DNA of 64,000 nt from Laspinema sp. D2d (GTDB taxonomy: Bacteria > Cyanobacteriota > Cyanobacteriia > Cyanobacteriales > Laspinemataceae): positions 62,001 to 126,000 of the forward strand of contig NZ_JAMXFC010000006.1 in NCBI RefSeq assembly GCF_025370755.1, given 5' to 3'. Shown one piece after another: positions 27,933-37,169 of the stretch (position 1 is the stretch's first letter; each line of letters opens with the position of its first letter). The notes beneath the pieces are model-generated. The model had not been told where the DNA came from. It searched no databases and was given only the letters and a program-made list of their open reading frames with translations. Position numbers and translations under genes: made by a program.

Positions 27933-30560
27933 ATGAGATCGGACCTATCCTGGAAATCGGCAGGCTCGCGCCGGACATGGATCCCGTATTTCGTGTTAGT
28001 CGTGACGTTGCTGCTGACTGCCCTGGCTTCTTATACGGTGGACCGAACTTCCCAATCTAAAGAGCAGTTGCGATTCCAGAATGCAATCGAGCGAACCACG
28101 GATAGCATTAACAAGCGGCTGGACACTTACCTAGCTTTACTGCGTGCGGCGCGGGGATTATTTGCCGCTAATCCGACGGTGAGTCGAGAGCAATTCCATC
28201 AATTTATTGATAATCTGGAACTACCCGAACGGTATCCAGGAGTCCAGGGGGTTGGCTTTTCTGTGCGGGTCACACCGGAAGAAACCCAGCAGATCCTGGC
28301 AGAAATTCAAAGCTACAATCCAGGGCGTTTAGCGATTAGCCCCGAGTATGAGCGATCGGAATATCATGCAATTTTATATCTTGAACCGTTAGATGCCCGG
28401 AACCGAGGGGCGCTCGGATACGATATGTTCAGTGAGCCAGTGCGTCGCGCGGCAATGGAACGAGCAAGGGATACGGGAGTAGCGGCAGCATCGGGTCCGG
28501 TGACGTTGGTGCAGGAGGTTGAGGAATATAAACAGGCGGGATTTTTGATCTATCTGCCGATTTATCGCAGTGGCGTCATACCTCAGAATGTGGACTCGCG
28601 CCGATCGCAATTGCGGGGTTTTATCTACAGTCCCTTTCGCGCCGATAATCTCCTCACGGGAATTTTTGCTAAAGAGCAATATCCCACGGTAGATTTTGAA
28701 ATTTATGATGGAAGTCAGCTCAACCCGGAATTTTTGCTGCATTCCTCCCACCAATACCAAGGAAGAAATAGCCAATCCCATCGCCCCACATTTAGAGGAA
28801 TGCGAACCCTGGATGTGGCGGGACGAACCTGGACGATCGCCTTTGTCTCCACTCCCGAATTCGACCAACTTTCCGGTAGAAACCTCGTTCCCTATATCTG
28901 TGGCAGTGGATTGATCATCGCTTCTATCTTATTTCTCGTCACGCGATCGCAAGCCCAAGCTCGTTATGCGGCTGAACGAGTCGCCATGCAACTGCGTGCT
29001 TCCCAAACGGCTCTCCAGGAAAGCGAATTGCGACTCCGCCGCCTCGTGGATGCCAATATTATCGGCATTATCATCCACGATACCCAAGGCAACATTGTCG
29101 AAGCTAATGATGCCTTTCTCAACCTTTTGGGATACGCCGATACCGCCGTCTCCCAATTGAATTGGTGGGAGATTACCCCCTTGGAATATCGCCCCACCGA
29201 TGAAGAGGCGATCGCAGAAATGAAAGCTACAGGGTCTCATCCCCCCTTTGAGAAAGAATATATCCGCCAAGATGGCAGTCGAGTTCCCGTACTCCAAGGC
29301 AGCGCCTATTTAGGTGGGACCGATGAATTAGCCGTGAGTTTCGTCCTCGACTTGAGCGAAAATAAACAAGCCCAGCTTTCTCTGAAAAATTCTGAAACCC
29401 GTTTCCGAACCTTAATTGAGCAGTCTCCCTTAAGCATCCAAATCTTCTCACCCCAGGGTCAGACACTCCAGGTAAACCGCGCCTGGGAAGAACTCTGGGG
29501 CATCACTTTAGCTGAACTGGGAAATTACAATATTCTCCAGGATCAGCAACTCGTCGAAAAAGGCCTCATGCCTTATATCAAAAAAGCTTTTGAGGGAGAA
29601 GGAGTCGCGATTCCCGCAGTCCTTTATGAACTCCATAAAACCTTACCTGAAACGGTTCCGGATCCCACTAAAAAGTATTGGGTTCAAGCCTATATGTATC
29701 CCGTCAAGGATCGGGACGGCAATATTCGCGAACTGGTGATCGTCCATGAAGATATTACGGAACGCCAGAATTTAGAGGCACAATTGGCCGCAAGAGCCGA
29801 ACAACTGGCCCAAGCGAATCGGATGAAAGATGAGTTTTTGGCGACTCTATCTCATGAATTGCGAACTCCGCTGAATTCTATGCTGGGGTGGAGTCAGTTG
29901 TTACAAATGCGGAAATTAGATCTGACTACTACGGGAAGAGCCCTGGAAAGCATTGAGCGCAATACCAAGGTCCTGACTCAATTGATTGAGGATTTGTTGG
30001 ATGTCTCGCGGATGATGACGGGTCAGTTTCGGATTCAAGTGCGTCCGGTGGACTTGACTGAACCGATTGAAAATGCGATCGCCTCGGTGCAACCGGCAGC
30101 AGATGCTAAAAAAATTTCCATTTGTGCGGCTTTTGCGCCCGAAGTCACCCCGGTTGCCGGAGATCCCATGCGCTTACAGCAGGTGGTGTGGAACCTGTTG
30201 TCTAATGCGATCAAGTTTACTCCCATTGGAGGACGGGTGGATGTGGTTTTACAAGGCGATCGCACCCAGGCTCAAATTATTGTTCGGGATACGGGTTCAG
30301 GAATTGCACCGGAGTTTTTACCCTATCTATTTGAACGATTTCGCCAAGCGGATAGCGCGATTACCCGATCTCATGGGGGTCTAGGCATGGGATTGGCGAT
30401 CGTCCGTCATTTAGTGGAACTCCACGGGGGCACGATCGCCGCTGAAAGTCCTGGACTGGGACAGGGTGCAACCTTTCAGGTTACCCTTCCCAAAGCGGCG
30501 ATCGAGCCTTCCCCCCAGGGCCTGTCCGGGGAAAATTTTAGGACCTCCGAGGGCTTTTAA
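27933..30560 (+). CDS. CHASE-PAS-PAS sensor histidine kinase
   Basis: An 875-residue membrane kinase. A transmembrane helix at about 18-38 and another at about 322-342 enclose a periplasmic CHASE domain (LRAARGLFAANPTVSREQFHQF, ending GYDMFSEPVRRAAM). Two PAS domains follow (about 365-480 and 485-610). HisKA carries the phospho-accepting His641 in LSHELRTPLN, and the ATPase has NLLSNAIKFTP, DTGSGI and GLGMGLAIV. There is no receiver, so it must signal to a separate regulator. The REC-GAF protein at 32.7-33.7 kb is near but on the other strand. CHASE ligands are small extracellular molecules. Confidence 0.95.
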   Translation: MRSDLSWKSAGSRRTWIPYFVLVVTLLLTALASYTVDRTSQSKEQLRFQNAIERTTDSINKRLDTYLALLRAARGLFAANPTVSREQFHQFIDNLELPERYPGVQGVGFSVRVTPEETQQILAEIQSYNPGRLAISPEYERSEYHAILYLEPLDARNRGALGYDMFSEPVRRAAMERARDTGVAAASGPVTLVQEVEEYKQAGFLIYLPIYRSGVIPQNVDSRRSQLRGFIYSPFRADNLLTGIFAKEQYPTVDFEIYDGSQLNPEFLLHSSHQYQGRNSQSHRPTFRGMRTLDVAGRTWTIAFVSTPEFDQLSGRNLVPYICGSGLIIASILFLVTRSQAQARYAAERVAMQLRASQTALQESELRLRRLVDANIIGIIIHDTQGNIVEANDAFLNLLGYADTAVSQLNWWEITPLEYRPTDEEAIAEMKATGSHPPFEKEYIRQDGSRVPVLQGSAYLGGTDELAVSFVLDLSENKQAQLSLKNSETRFRTLIEQSPLSIQIFSPQGQTLQVNRAWEELWGITLAELGNYNILQDQQLVEKGLMPYIKKAFEGEGVAIPAVLYELHKTLPETVPDPTKKYWVQAYMYPVKDRDGNIRELVIVHEDITERQNLEAQLAARAEQLAQANRMKDEFLATLSHELRTPLNSMLGWSQLLQMRKLDLTTTGRALESIERNTKVLTQLIEDLLDVSRMMTGQFRIQVRPVDLTEPIENAIASVQPAADAKKISICAAFAPEVTPVAGDPMRLQQVVWNLLSNAIKFTPIGGRVDVVLQGDRTQAQIIVRDTGSGIAPEFLPYLFERFRQADSAITRSHGGLGMGLAIVRHLVELHGGTIAAESPGLGQGATFQVTLPKAAIEPSPQGLSGENFRTSEGF

Positions 30561-30680
30561 GGGATTTCCATAAATAAAGTGGGGCATTAGAAGTAATGCC
30601 GAATTATTCAAGCCGATTGGCGTTCTCTTTTGGGGGGTTGGGGGGATCTCTCCGAGAAAATTTTATTTGTTGGAATACCC
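30561..30680. mobile_element. 120-bp MITE-like element, copy A
   Basis: Matches the reverse complement of 51591-51710 over its full 120 bases with few differences. The ends are imperfect inverted repeats (GGGATTTCCA and TGGAATACCC) and TAA flanks both sides as a 3-bp target duplication. It contains no gene. It lies exactly between the stop codon of the histidine kinase and that of the convergent DUF445 gene. Non-autonomous; the 3-bp target duplication is compatible with an IS5-type transposase, but none is present here. Confidence 0.85.
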
Positions 30681-31909
30681 TAACGCAACAGCAGAATCAC
30701 CGTTTGTAACATCCCGATCGCCAATCCGAGGATTCCCCCTAAATTCACGATCGCCTGTAACTCACTTTTGACAATGCCTTGAATCGCGCTTTCCAGTTCT
30801 TCGGCGGAAGTATTCCGCACCCGTTCCACAATCACGCGATCGATATTCATAATCGGAATAGCTTTGGCAACCAGGGTTTCTAAATCTCGTTCCAAATACC
30901 GCTCTAAAATTAAAGCTAATTCTTTGCTAACCAATCCTAACGAAGCATTCACCACCGAAGAGGCTTGCAGACGCTTCAGAATTAAAGTAGCCACATTTTC
31001 CCAGTTCACAGAATGAGTCAACCCCTGAATTAAGTCCCCCCCGCGCGTTTGGACATAAGTGCGGATACTTTCTTTCAGGGTTTTTCTCAGTTGGCGGACG
31101 GTAGAAACGGGTAAATTTTGCAGGGAAAGATTGTGTAACCATTCCTGCAAACGACCGCGTATCCCCAAAGTCTTGATTAATTCAGCAATTCTCGCATTAG
31201 CATCTTCTTTCTCATCTAGGCAAAAGGTCCGCAGACGAGTTAGGGTATTGCGCAACCCCAATAAATTGGCAACCACCCAGTAAGTCCCGCTACTTTTTTC
31301 TCGAAACCCCTCGTCGATCGCCGTAATATTGCGATCGGTCAGAAAATCAACCAAAGTTTGCCGAACCACATCCGCAGGCAGAACCGCCGTGAGTAACCAG
31401 TCTGACAGTTGCTGGGCTTGATTTTCAGTGAGTTGAAACTCCAGCAGCACCAGGTCGAAAATTTGGTTAATCTGGGGTTCTAGGAAATCTTCTGATCGGG
31501 CTAAGACGCGAATCATGCGCGGGAAGGATTCTCCCAGCAAATCCCGCAGGATGCCGGAGAGGATTTTAGCCGTTTTCTGTTCCGTATCCGATTTGAGTTG
31601 CGTGAGGGCCAGTTCCAGTAACCAGAGAATCGCCGCCTGGATTCGTTCGGTTTCCAGCAGTCGTTTTGCCAACTTTTGCAACTCTGTTGGCGTCAGCAGG
31701 GACCCCATAATCGTATCGGCAATCCGTTCAGCTAATCGTTCTTGGTTGCGGGGAATCAAACCGGGGGTAAACGGAATTCGCCGTCCCTTGAAAGAATAGG
31801 CACGGTAGGGACGGAAGAGCATTTTGATGGCTAAATCATTGGTGAAATAACCAATAATTCCCCCGGCGATCGGGGGTAAAAGGTAAGGCCAAAGAGTCAA
31901 GAGATCCAT
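30680..31909 (-). CDS. DUF445-family membrane protein
   Basis: A 409-residue protein starting with a membrane helix and the family signature [20 protein letters not shown], then [19 protein letters not shown] long helical, probably membrane-peripheral middle domain leads to a C-terminal hydrophobic segment ([19 protein letters not shown]). DUF445/YheB-like proteins have no settled function. The last base of its stop codon is the first base of the MITE-like element, so the C-terminus abuts a mobile sequence. Monocistronic or first of a short transcript. Confidence 0.88.
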   Translation of the reverse strand: MDLLTLWPYLLPPIAGGIIGYFTNDLAIKMLFRPYRAYSFKGRRIPFTPGLIPRNQERLAERIADTIMGSLLTPTELQKLAKRLLETERIQAAILWLLELALTQLKSDTEQKTAKILSGILRDLLGESFPRMIRVLARSEDFLEPQINQIFDLVLLEFQLTENQAQQLSDWLLTAVLPADVVRQTLVDFLTDRNITAIDEGFREKSSGTYWVVANLLGLRNTLTRLRTFCLDEKEDANARIAELIKTLGIRGRLQEWLHNLSLQNLPVSTVRQLRKTLKESIRTYVQTRGGDLIQGLTHSVNWENVATLILKRLQASSVVNASLGLVSKELALILERYLERDLETLVAKAIPIMNIDRVIVERVRNTSAEELESAIQGIVKSELQAIVNLGGILGLAIGMLQTVILLLR

Positions 31910-31985
31910 TCGCTATCAGCGTTTACTCGTCAAGCATCGTGAGTTAACGGGTAACAGTGAACGGTTAACCCCTCCTCCTCAACAC

Positions 31986-32714
31986 TCAACTCTGACGTTT
32001 AGTGACGACTAATACTCCCATGATGCCACCTGAGATGGGGTAATGTGTGGCTTGGGCAAATCCAGCTTCTTGTGCCAGCCGGATTTGTTCAGGTCCCTGG
32101 GGGAATTTTTCCAGACTGGGGAGGATGTAGGCATATTCATCCTGGAGTCCATTGGCAGTGGCAACGGGGACAACGATGGTTTGAAGAATCCACTGCTGAA
32201 CGGCGTAGAGGGTGGGATTGCTGGGGCGATGGAAGTCCAAAATAGCTGCGGTTGCACCGGGTTTGAGGACGCGATGGAGTTCTCGCAGACTGCGTGGGAT
32301 ATCGGTGACGTTGCGCAATCCATATCCCATTGTGGCGGCATCAAAAAAGTTGTCGGCAAAGGGGAGATGGAGGGCATCGGCTTCAATCCAGTGGATGGTT
32401 CGAGGGGGGTAGTGGTTTTCCCCTCGCTGACGGGCGATTTCCAGTTGAGCACAGGAGAAATCCACGCCGAATACTTGTCCAGTTTTGCCGACTTGTTCCC
32501 CCAGCAATTGAGCGAGGTCCCCACTGCCACAGCAGAGATCTAAGCAGGTATCGCCGTCTTGGGCTTGACTCCATTTGACGGCCATCAATTTCCAGATCCG
32601 GTGTTGTCCCACGCTTAACCAATCGTTGAGGCGATCATAAACGGGGGCGATCCGGTTAAAGAGGGCTTGAATGCGATCGGCGTCTGTGGTTGTTTCAACA
32701 GTAGGAGAGGTCAT
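31986..32714 (-). CDS. menG: Demethyl(phyllo/mena)quinone C-methyltransferase
   Basis: A 242-residue SAM-dependent methyltransferase of the UbiE/MenG family. Motif I is CLDLCCGSGDLAQLL, motif II includes EADALHLPFADNFFD, and the family motif YGLRNVTDIPRSLRELHRVLKPGA is intact. In cyanobacteria it methylates 2-phytyl-1,4-naphthoquinone, the last step to phylloquinone, photosystem I's A1 cofactor. The start chosen overlaps the upstream gene's stop as ATGA, so translation is coupled; an ATG six codons earlier is less likely. Confidence 0.93.
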   Translation of the reverse strand: MTSPTVETTTDADRIQALFNRIAPVYDRLNDWLSVGQHRIWKLMAVKWSQAQDGDTCLDLCCGSGDLAQLLGEQVGKTGQVFGVDFSCAQLEIARQRGENHYPPRTIHWIEADALHLPFADNFFDAATMGYGLRNVTDIPRSLRELHRVLKPGATAAILDFHRPSNPTLYAVQQWILQTIVVPVATANGLQDEYAYILPSLEKFPQGPEQIRLAQEAGFAQATHYPISGGIMGVLVVTKRQS

Positions 32715-33658
32715 GGATGATATCGAGTACAAGTGAGGGCCAGGGCCACCTGTTGGGCGGAAAGATGCAACAGTTCTAGTTCATCCTCGCGCAGGATCGA
32801 GGGTTCTTTCCATTGCAGGGATAAAACGGCGATTTGCTCGTTGCGGTAATCAATGGGGATGGCGAGATGAGCTTGGATCCCAGAACTTTGGTAGTGGGGG
32901 ACTTGGGCGAGAGTGGGGTCTTTAGCAATATCGACGGCGATCTGAACATTTCCCGTGGCGATCGCCTGCTGAATCAACGGGTCATCCTGCAACCAGTTCT
33001 CTACAATGCCATCTTTACTGTAGGTGCTTTGGGCTGGGGCTAAGGCATTTTTCTCCACCAACTGTAAAATACAGTAATCTGGAGAAAAGTTCTCCCCAAA
33101 TGCCTGAGCTAAGGGGGGTAGACAAGCCTCTAAACTGTTAGCAGAGCGAGCAACCCCGACAATGGTCATCAGGAGATTGGTTTGCGCTTGAGCACGCCGC
33201 AGTTCCTCTGTCCGTTGTTTGAGGAGTTCGTAGGTTTCTGCCGCCCGTTGAACTACGGTTTTGAGTTCATTGGGGTCCCACGGTTTAGTAATGTATTTAT
33301 AGACTTGTCCGGAGTTGATCGCTTCAACGAGATCCTCAATATCCGTGAATCCGGTGAGGATAATCCGCACCGTATTAGGAAACTGGGGGACCGTTTTACT
33401 GAGAAACTCAGTTCCCTTCATTTCCGGCATCCGCTGATCGGAGATGATTACCGCGACTTCCCCTTCTTGAGAGAGGATTTCTAAAGCACTGGCTCCACTA
33501 TCCGCCTTCAAAACCTGAAACTCTCGCCGGAACGTGCGATAGAGCAAATCCAGGTTGTCTGGTTCGTCATCGACGACCAGCATTTTCGGTTTTTTTCTTC
33601 GCTCTCGACTTTTCAATTGACTCTTAATGTTATCTAGTTCAGGGATTGCGTTATCCAT
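32711..33658 (-). CDS. Response regulator with REC and GAF domains
   Basis: About 315 residues. An N-terminal receiver domain (MLVVDDEPDNLDLLYRTFR, phospho-acceptor Asp74 in ISDQRMPEM, TGFTD and KYITKPWDP) is joined by a coiled coil (TYELLKQRTEELRRAQAQ) to a GAF domain ending LSAQQVALALT. It has no DNA-binding or cyclase output, so it may act by protein contact. The start is placed at MDNAIPEL, which has AAAGGAG upstream; the longer frame to 33748 is unlikely. Co-transcribed with menG. Confidence 0.9.
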   Translation of the reverse strand: MDNAIPELDNIKSQLKSRERRKKPKMLVVDDEPDNLDLLYRTFRREFQVLKADSGASALEILSQEGEVAVIISDQRMPEMKGTEFLSKTVPQFPNTVRIILTGFTDIEDLVEAINSGQVYKYITKPWDPNELKTVVQRAAETYELLKQRTEELRRAQAQTNLLMTIVGVARSANSLEACLPPLAQAFGENFSPDYCILQLVEKNALAPAQSTYSKDGIVENWLQDDPLIQQAIATGNVQIAVDIAKDPTLAQVPHYQSSGIQAHLAIPIDYRNEQIAVLSLQWKEPSILREDELELLHLSAQQVALALTCTRYHP

Positions 33659-33987
33659 AACACTACAATAAACTCCTTTCGCCCCACAGTCCGGGTAACA
33701 GCCCTCAATCAATAGTACCCAATCTGGGTCAGGGGGTAGAAAATCCAACGGAAAAGTTGCGATCGCCCTGGGAGGAGAGTCCCTTTTCAGTGCGCTGATC
33801 CCTTGATTTGTCTTGGGGTTACCCGTTTAACCTGGGGTTGCTTACGCCTGTCCCCACCCGTGATCGGGATCCCTTGCCCGGATTCCTGTGGCAGGTGTGC
33901 AGGGGCGATCGGCTCAAATCTCTTCCTTTCACTTTCTCCACAGAACCAAATGCTAAACTAATAAATTGACCCTTACTCGTCATGCTT
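33659..33987. other. Divergent promoter region for REC-GAF and ssb
   Basis: About 330 bases with no supported gene between divergent units. Promoters for both should lie here; no repeat or clear operator was seen. Confidence 0.35.
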
Positions 33988-35830
33988 ATGAGTTTAAATG
34001 TAGTCACCTTAGTTGGTCGAGCAGGCCAAGATCCAGATGTCAAATATTTCGAGTCTGGGAGTGTGGTTTGTAACTTAACCCTCGCGGTGAATCGTCCTAC
34101 TCGGAATAGTGATGCCCCAGACTGGTTTAATTTAGGTGTGACCCGTTAGTTAGAAACCTTATTTTACAAAAATAAGGGGGATTAACTACAAGGAAATGGG
34201 AAAAATTCCCAAAGCCTTGATAACTGAATGTTCATGTTGGTGAGAGTTATTAATATGCCGTTGAAGAGAAAATAAAATCCTTCAACCCCTCAAGTCCAAC
34301 CCTCTCGGATGCAAGAGTGAAAGCATCCTCCTCATCTTTGAAACTAGCACATTCAACGGTGGAAGCAAAGGAGGAAACGGAGGTCATTCGGACCCTTACC
34401 GAAAATCCCTTCTAGCAAGAGGTTATGGGTAGCTGAATGCAAAGGTATGTAACCGTCGTTAACCAGTCCCAGCGAAAGAGGTTGATACGCTGGCGTCAAA
34501 ATGACCTAGGGTTAAACTGTCATCTTCAACCGAAGTTCGACCGCTTGGAATTGCTCATCTAAATGGAGCAATTTGCATCCCCCACACCCTCGGCGGATAG
34601 TACCACCCTAACGCCTCAAAACAATGAACATTCGGAACGGGGAGTCTATGACATTTCTTAAAATCGGTCGATATTTTAAGTAGGTGCTAACCGGATAATG
34701 TCATCAGACGAGGATTGAGACCCAAGCCAAAGCCTAACTGTAATGGTTATGGATATGCTAATAGTCTCACGGTGATTTGGAGATAAATTCATCAACTGCA
34801 ATGCAAATGTCTAAAACCAGTCAATTGACTCGGGTGGAATGGAACAAACTCAACTGGCGTAAGCTAGAACGAGCCGTGTTTAAGTTGCAAAATAGAATTT
34901 TGAAAGCCGCTCAACGGGGAGATACAAAAGCCGTTTGTAAGCTGCAAAAAACCCTGACACGCTCTTGGTCCGCAAACTATCTGGCGATTCGGGAGAGAAT
35001 CACAGCCGAAAAGCAGCAAGGCTCACCTAAATTAGCCTCTAAGATTTCCCAGGTTAAATCTAGTGTTACCCCGGCTAAAATTAGTTCATGTTCTGATAGG
35101 AAGTCTCGGCAAAATCAACAGAAAGGGATAGGCAAGGCTTGTGGCGCGAAACCGGGCGATCGCGTTTTAACCTCTGCCGAAAAGAGTCGGAGTTGTACCC
35201 AAATTCTCTCTTTTCTACTTAAGGCCAATAAAACCGCCAAGCTAGAAGATTTAATCCCAAAAATCAACCAGATAATTCATACTTGGCTCACCCATAACCA
35301 ACATCAATGCAATAGCAAACTCCTTAAGAGAATCTATCATGATTTACACCAAATCATTATGCATTGGGGACGCCGCAGGACCGGGAGTTATCACAGAGCG
35401 TATCATCTCTACTGGCAGCAGCTAAATGGCAAAATTAAACAGGGAAAAAAACCCAATTACGGGCATTCCTTAACCGAAAATTGATCCAGAATAGAGGCTT
35501 TCTATCTCATTAAACCCAATCACTGAGGAGCCGTATGAGGGGAAACTCTCATGTACGGTTTTGAATCAGCGGTTAGCAAGGTGACTGGCTAATCGACTGT
35601 AACAAATCTGGGGTAAAACGGCAGAAATTGCCGCTCAATATGTCCGAAAAGGGAGTTTAATCGGTGTTAGCGGAAGTTTAAAGTTTGAATATTGGAATGA
35701 CCGTTCCACCGGCACTCAACGTTCTAAACCCGTCATTTCTGTTGAACGCCTCGACTTGCTCGGTTCTAAACAGGATAACGAGCAGGGGGGAGGAAATATG
35801 AGAGGGGGTTATCAAAACGATGAATTCTAA
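33988..35830 (+). CDS. ssb: Single-stranded DNA-binding protein, split by a group II intron
   Basis: The gene reads as join(33988-34135, 35604-35830): 375 coding bases, 124 residues. Exon 1 gives MSLNVVTLVGRAGQDPDVKY and on to DWFNL; exon 2 resumes with IWGKTAEIAAQYVRKGSL, GVSGSLKFEYW, SVERLDLLGS and ends NDEF. The junction restores the conserved DWFNLEIWGKTAE of cyanobacterial SSB, with Glu50 split after its first base (phase 1). The OB-fold is complete only after splicing. An ATG two codons upstream (33982) is possible. Unspliced mRNA would stop within the intron and yield about 55 residues with no function. Another ssb elsewhere in the genome cannot be excluded. Confidence 0.93.
34801..35484 (+). 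CDS. Truncated intron-encoded protein lacking the reverse-transcriptase core
   Basis: About 227 residues in domain IV of the intron. The N-terminus (RVEWNKLNWRKLERAVFKLQNRILKAAQRGD, then KLQKTLTRSWSANYLAIR) is the RT-0/N-terminal RNA-binding region of cyanobacterial group II proteins. The palm with YADD and the preceding RT blocks are missing. The C-terminus (INQIIHTWLTH, then LHQIIMHWGRRRTGSYHRAYHLYW) resembles maturase domain X. The frame is open, so it may still be made and aid splicing; the linker between is Ser/Lys-rich and unrecognised. A TTG start at 34777 is less likely. Confidence 0.75.
   Translation: MQMSKTSQLTRVEWNKLNWRKLERAVFKLQNRILKAAQRGDTKAVCKLQKTLTRSWSANYLAIRERITAEKQQGSPKLASKISQVKSSVTPAKISSCSDRKSRQNQQKGIGKACGAKPGDRVLTSAEKSRSCTQILSFLLKANKTAKLEDLIPKINQIIHTWLTHNQHQCNSKLLKRIYHDLHQIIMHWGRRRTGSYHRAYHLYWQQLNGKIKQGKKPNYGHSLTEN
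35528..35599 (+). other. Intron domains V and VI
   Basis: Domain V is the 34-nt hairpin 35528-35561 with the AGC triad at its 5' side, a GAAA tetraloop, and GTACGGTTT on the returning strand. Domain VI is 35567-35599: CAGCGGTTAGC pairs with GCTAATCG-CTG (one G-U), leaving A35596 bulged seven bases before the 3' splice site, exactly where the branch-point adenosine belongs. Confidence 0.93.
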
Positions 35831-35906
35831 GTGCTAAAAAACACAGGTTAGGACAGGGTAAATCCTTGTCCTGCCTGCCTAATTTAATAACAATCGAGGA
35901 GGGATC

Positions 35907-36479
35907 ATGGCGGTTACTTTAAATTTACAACCTGCGCTAAAAATGACCGTGGAAAAGTTCGCAGAATTAGCGCAAATTAATCAAAATTTACAGTTAGAAC
36001 TAACAGAAACTGGAGCGTTAATCATTATGCCACCAACGGGAGGAGAAACAGGCGATCGCAATTTTGAATTAAGCGGCCAATTGTGGGATTGGAACCGTCA
36101 AAAACGCCTGGGGAAAGCCTTTGATTCCTCCACTGGGTTTCGGTTGCCCAATGGTGCAGTGCGATCGCCTGATGTCAGTTGGCTCAAACTAGAACGATGG
36201 CAGGTATTAACCCCAGAACAACGCAAGAAATTTTTACCCTTATGTCCCGATTTCGCCGTCGAATTAGTTTCCGAAACCGATGAGATTCAAACCACCCATT
36301 TAAAAATGCAGGAATACCTCACCAACGGATTGCGCTTAGGGTGGTTAATTGACCCCGAAACCAAAACCGTTGAGATTTATCGTCAAAATCGTCCAGTAGA
36401 AGTCTTGCAGTCTCCTTTAACTTTATCCGGGGAAGAAGTCTTACCCGATTTTATTCTAACTTTACAACCGATTTGGTAA
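35907..36479 (+). CDS. Uma2-family (DUF820) endonuclease-like protein
   Basis: A 190-residue restriction-endonuclease-fold protein. LTETGALIIMPPTGGETGDRN begins the fold, and the nuclease core is visible as SPDVSWL, then DFAVELVSETDE (E-x-K-like position with Ser) and MQEYLTNGLRLGWLIDPETKTVEIYR. The family is hugely expanded in cyanobacteria and its biological role is unsettled; a PD-(D/E)XK catalytic site is predicted. GAGGAG precedes the ATG. It is only distantly related to the two Uma2 genes that follow. Confidence 0.85.
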   Translation: MAVTLNLQPALKMTVEKFAELAQINQNLQLELTETGALIIMPPTGGETGDRNFELSGQLWDWNRQKRLGKAFDSSTGFRLPNGAVRSPDVSWLKLERWQVLTPEQRKKFLPLCPDFAVELVSETDEIQTTHLKMQEYLTNGLRLGWLIDPETKTVEIYRQNRPVEVLQSPLTLSGEEVLPDFILTLQPIW

Positions 36480-36530
36480 ACCGTAACTCATAAAAAATTG
36501 AAATAAAGCATCAAACCTTAGGAGGATATC

Positions 36531-37103
36531 ATGATTACCAATCCAGACCGGAATTATATGAGACCCGAGGAATACTTAGAATGGGAGGAAAACCAACCCC
36601 TCAAACATGAATATATGAATGGCGAAGTCGTTGCCATGACTGGGGGAACAATTGCTCATAATGAAATTGCCGTTAATTTAACCACAACACTCAAAAATCA
36701 CCTCAGAGGAAAAGGGTGCAAAGTATTAATGGCAAATGCCAAATTAGGGGTGTCTGAATCTGGACCTTTTTACTATCCCGATGTCATGGTCACCTGTAAT
36801 GAACAGGATAAACTTGCCAAAACTATGATTAACTTTCCTTGTTTAATTGCCGAGGTTCTGTCTCCAGGAACTGAGGCATTTGACCGAGGCCAAAAATTTC
36901 AGAACTATCGGCAGATTTCCACCTTACGCGAGTATCTGCTAGTGAGCGCAAACCAAAAAATGGTGGAGTGTTTCCGATTGAATGAAAAAGGGTTATGGGA
37001 ACTCTCAATTTATGGAGAAGGAGAGGAGATAGAACTGGAAAGTGTAGAGTTTCGGGTTCCCGTAGACTTGATTTATGAAGATGTTATATTTAGTGTTAAT
37101 TAA
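36531..37103 (+). CDS. Uma2-family endonuclease-like protein, duplicate 1
   Basis: 190 residues. YMRPEEYLEWEENQPLKHEYMNGEVVAMTGG is the standard Uma2 start, YYPDVMV and CLIAEVLSPGTEAFDRGQKFQNY hold the acidic and Glu active-site positions, and LREYLLVSANQKMVECF ends the core. AGGAGG lies close before the ATG. The next gene is nearly identical except in residues about 44-75. Likely transcribed with its neighbours. Confidence 0.88.
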   Translation: MITNPDRNYMRPEEYLEWEENQPLKHEYMNGEVVAMTGGTIAHNEIAVNLTTTLKNHLRGKGCKVLMANAKLGVSESGPFYYPDVMVTCNEQDKLAKTMINFPCLIAEVLSPGTEAFDRGQKFQNYRQISTLREYLLVSANQKMVECFRLNEKGLWELSIYGEGEEIELESVEFRVPVDLIYEDVIFSVN

Positions 37104-37169
37104 TCCTATTTCACTCGAAATATAAAAATATCGACTTTAAAAGAAATTTTCAAAACCCAGGAGAATATC

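Larger units (their letters stand above)
34136..35603 (+). mobile_element. Group II intron in ssb
   Basis: Begins GTGTGACCCG (consensus GUGYG) and ends AC. Exon recognition is visible: IBS2 GACTGGTT (34120-34127) is fully complementary to EBS2 AACCAGTC (34461-34468), and IBS1 ATTTAG (34130-34135) to EBS1 CTAAAT (34559-34564), which sits in the loop of a TTGCTC/GAGCAA hairpin. Domain V and domain VI with a bulged A are intact near the 3' end. At 1,468 nt it is about 1 kb shorter than a typical protein-coding intron because its reading frame is truncated. The ribozyme should splice; self-mobility is probably lost. Confidence 0.95.

Noticed and set aside
32009-32622. Several long frames on both strands across menG
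   Set aside because: They are shadows of the menG frame, whose methyltransferase motifs are unmistakable.
34136-35603. ssb regarded as two broken pseudogene halves
   Set aside because: Exon ends join in frame exactly at group II splice signals with matching EBS/IBS pairs, domain V and a branch-point A, so it is a split gene rather than a dead one.
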